Source: Saccopteryx bilineata (lineage: Eukaryota; Chordata; Mammalia; Chiroptera; Emballonuridae). Taken from it: 64,000 nucleotides of DNA. The notes under the pieces were generated by a model, which made no database searches, had not been told where the DNA came from, and was given only the letters and a program-made list of their open reading frames with translations. How positions within the stretch are numbered: position 1 is the stretch's first letter; every line of letters begins with the position of its first letter. The DNA is taken from contig NC_089491.1 of the NCBI RefSeq assembly GCF_036850765.1, forward strand, positions 189,911,020 through 189,975,019, in the 5' to 3' direction. Of the stretch, positions 62,378 to 64,000 are shown piece after piece. The translations under genes were made by a program, and so were the position numbers.

Positions 62378-63499
62378 CTTCACGGTTTCGAAGGAAGGCT
62401 CCTTTCCCAGCCCACTTTGATATTTTTCATAGCTTGAGAGGATGTGCCAGGAGATTACAAACCCAGGGCAAAACCGACCAGGCCTGTAGAGGGCTGGCTC
62501 TCCCGAGCGCTTCCTGGAGCTGGGCTTTCGACTCATCCCTTGCCTGTCTTAAAGCTGCTCCTTGGAGGAAAGGCTCGTATTTAATATTTGATTTTATGCT
62601 GTGCGTCTACTTTGGCTTCTACCTCACACACTGCAAACCAAGCAAGTGGACTCATAACAGTCCTTTCATAATCGAGTGAGTGATGGGGGATGGGGGCTTC
62701 GGGATTTGAGCAACTATGCATCTCAAGGAGCTGAGCCAAGAAGGGGAGGTTTGTAACAGTATGTGTGTGACCTTCTCCTGTCTGGGCAGCTGCCACACAA
62801 CCCCAAAGGGTCCTACTAAGCACCTGAAACTTGAAGGCAAACTCTCTTTCCTCCTTAGGTTTGGAGGCAGGGGCCATGTAGGCCCGTGCAGCATTGGTGT
62901 AGGGCTGGAGGAGGTGGGCTCCTGAGTGCTGTGATATGGTGAGACACTTTTAAGAAACTGGCGACACGTGGGTGGGAGGATTTGTTTTTTCTTTGCGCTA
63001 AGATGTGGCTTGCTCTGAGGCCCATCTCCACCCTCCCCCTGCTGGTGAGGCCCTCTTCAGATTCCATTCATCACCCTTCTCTCCTTTCCTTTCCTCCCTT
63101 TCCTGGGGAGTGGTGGAGTAGGGGTTAAGAAATACACCTACAGAAACTCCAGGTTAGCTTTTTGTCATGGTGACATCAACCTGGAGTCCCTGCTGGCCTG
63201 AGCATGGGGCCTCCATGAATTCCAACACCAATGGACTGCTCTCTCCAGGGGAGTGTGACTGCCACCTAAGGCAGCCCCACCGAAGGCCAGGGTCCCACGG
63301 GGTGCTGCAAAAGAGAGTACAAAAGTGGTACCGAGTGACCCATGTCCCTTCGTCCCCACCCATGGCCCTTTCAGGGAAGCCTTGGTGTAAGGACACACCA
63401 TCGAGGCCCTGATGCCGCCCACCTCTCCGCCTAATTAAGGATGCTGAATGGCTTTCTCTTTTTTTCCTCTCTTCTCCTTCAATAGAGTCCAACAGTTTA
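62378..63499. other. intergenic, repeat-poor
   Basis: About 1.1 kb of unique-looking DNA without recognisable gene. Overlapping frames (62581-62925, 62855-63067, 63154-63492) on opposite strands show no domain. Confidence 0.5.
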
Positions 63500-64000
63500 G
63501 CAAGCTCACCAAGCTGTGTCCTGCTTCATGACTAATTCACATATTTAAATAGGATCGGTCAAAGCCGGACTATTTGATGCCAGCCAAGCGCATTTATCAG
63601 GTCAAACTGCTCACAAAGGCTGGAGGCCGGAGTGGGTAAGTGAGTGTGTATGGAGTGAATGTGCGAGATATTTATTTATTTTTAGTCTCAAATTTCAAAA
63701 GCAAGGGACCACATCAGAGGCTGCCATTGCTCCCAGGGTCCCCTCCCAGAGCCTGGCTTGCTTTGGGTTCTGTCTCCTCTTCCCACCCCTCTTCCCTCCC
63801 CCAAGCCCAGAGCTGTGTGTCTCTGATGGGGCTTCAGAGAATGAATCTACTCAATTACAGCCCTTTTCACGTGACTGAGCAGTGTCAAATATGCCACATT
63901 TCCTTATTTGGTGACCCTGACATTGCAGGTGCAGATTTAATGGTGGAAAAATTAAAATTAACCAAAGTGAATTTTTTTTTCTGCAGTCTCAGCATGGAGA
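63500..64000. other. repeat-free window end, possible conserved non-coding DNA
   Basis: No transposable element is visible. The stretch 63835-63985 has mixed AT-rich motifs, a CACGTG E-box (63868-63873), and ends with TTTTTTTTTCTGCAG followed by TCTCAGCATGGAGA. That could be a splice acceptor, but nothing downstream is available to test it. Confidence 0.3.

Overview
The window looks like mammalian nuclear DNA from a bat, and I find no cellular protein-coding gene in it. The main evidence for a bat is the repeat content: many copies of several tRNA-derived SINE families with GCCCTGGC- or GCCTGACC-type heads, resembling published bat SINEs (Ves, Rhin and relatives). With them come mammalian L1, MIR, MaLR and ancient L1M/L2 remnants. 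The long SINE with tail GTTTCCAACTTCAGAAAAATAC suggests a rhinolophoid bat, but I cannot fix the species. I sort the SINEs into four working types. A is about 350-410 bp with a GCCCTGGCCGGTTGGCTC head. B is about 330 bp with a GCCTGACCAGGCGGTGG head. C is about 190 bp with a GCCTGACCTGTGGTGG head. D is about 130-180 bp and Ves-like.

Layout. 1-5880: old L1 debris, a possible solo LTR, a mariner-like MITE and SINEs. 5883-12866: a decayed full-length L1 on the minus strand, bounded by a target-site duplication (TSD) and carrying two SINEs. 12877-21290: MIRs, old L1, two 5'-truncated L1s with TSDs, a hAT MITE, SINEs and an MLT1-like LTR. 21291-25760: a composite block that splits an older L1M copy. 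It holds an L1 3' end, a class II (betaretrovirus-like) pro-pol remnant, a class I-like gag/pro remnant, a young type A SINE and a second L1 3' end. 25771-41770: mostly low-repeat intergenic DNA with SINEs, a GC-box/CpG patch (28668-28880), a 3'-truncated 7SK pseudogene with a perfect 15-bp TSD (30250-30493), and a rearranged L1 patch (34474-36575).

41788-56230 holds two full-length L1s head to tail on the plus strand. The older copy (41788-48394) is decayed and contains a mariner-like MITE. The younger copy (48410-56230) has a 2.4-kb 5'UTR with a CRE and YY1-like motif at its start, an intact ORF1 (331 codons), an ORF2 with all endonuclease catalytic residues and the FADD motif, a G-rich 3'UTR and an A-tail. 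Its ORF2 has only three lesions. Both copies keep an 80-codon reading frame between ORF1 and ORF2 whose stop overlaps the ORF2 start codon. I consider this the most interesting candidate in the window. The insertion-site sequence AAAAGGTTAAKGGA occurs three times: before, between and after the two L1s, which implies two successive insertions at one target.

56246-64000 is mostly repeat-poor intergenic DNA with MIR, L1M and SINE insertions, a CpG patch (60040-60300), a strong CTCF-like motif (62351-62377) and a repeat-free 3' end that may hold conserved non-coding sequence. The active biology visible here is retrotransposition: the L1s provide the enzymes, and the SINEs, the 7SK copy and the truncated L1s are its products.
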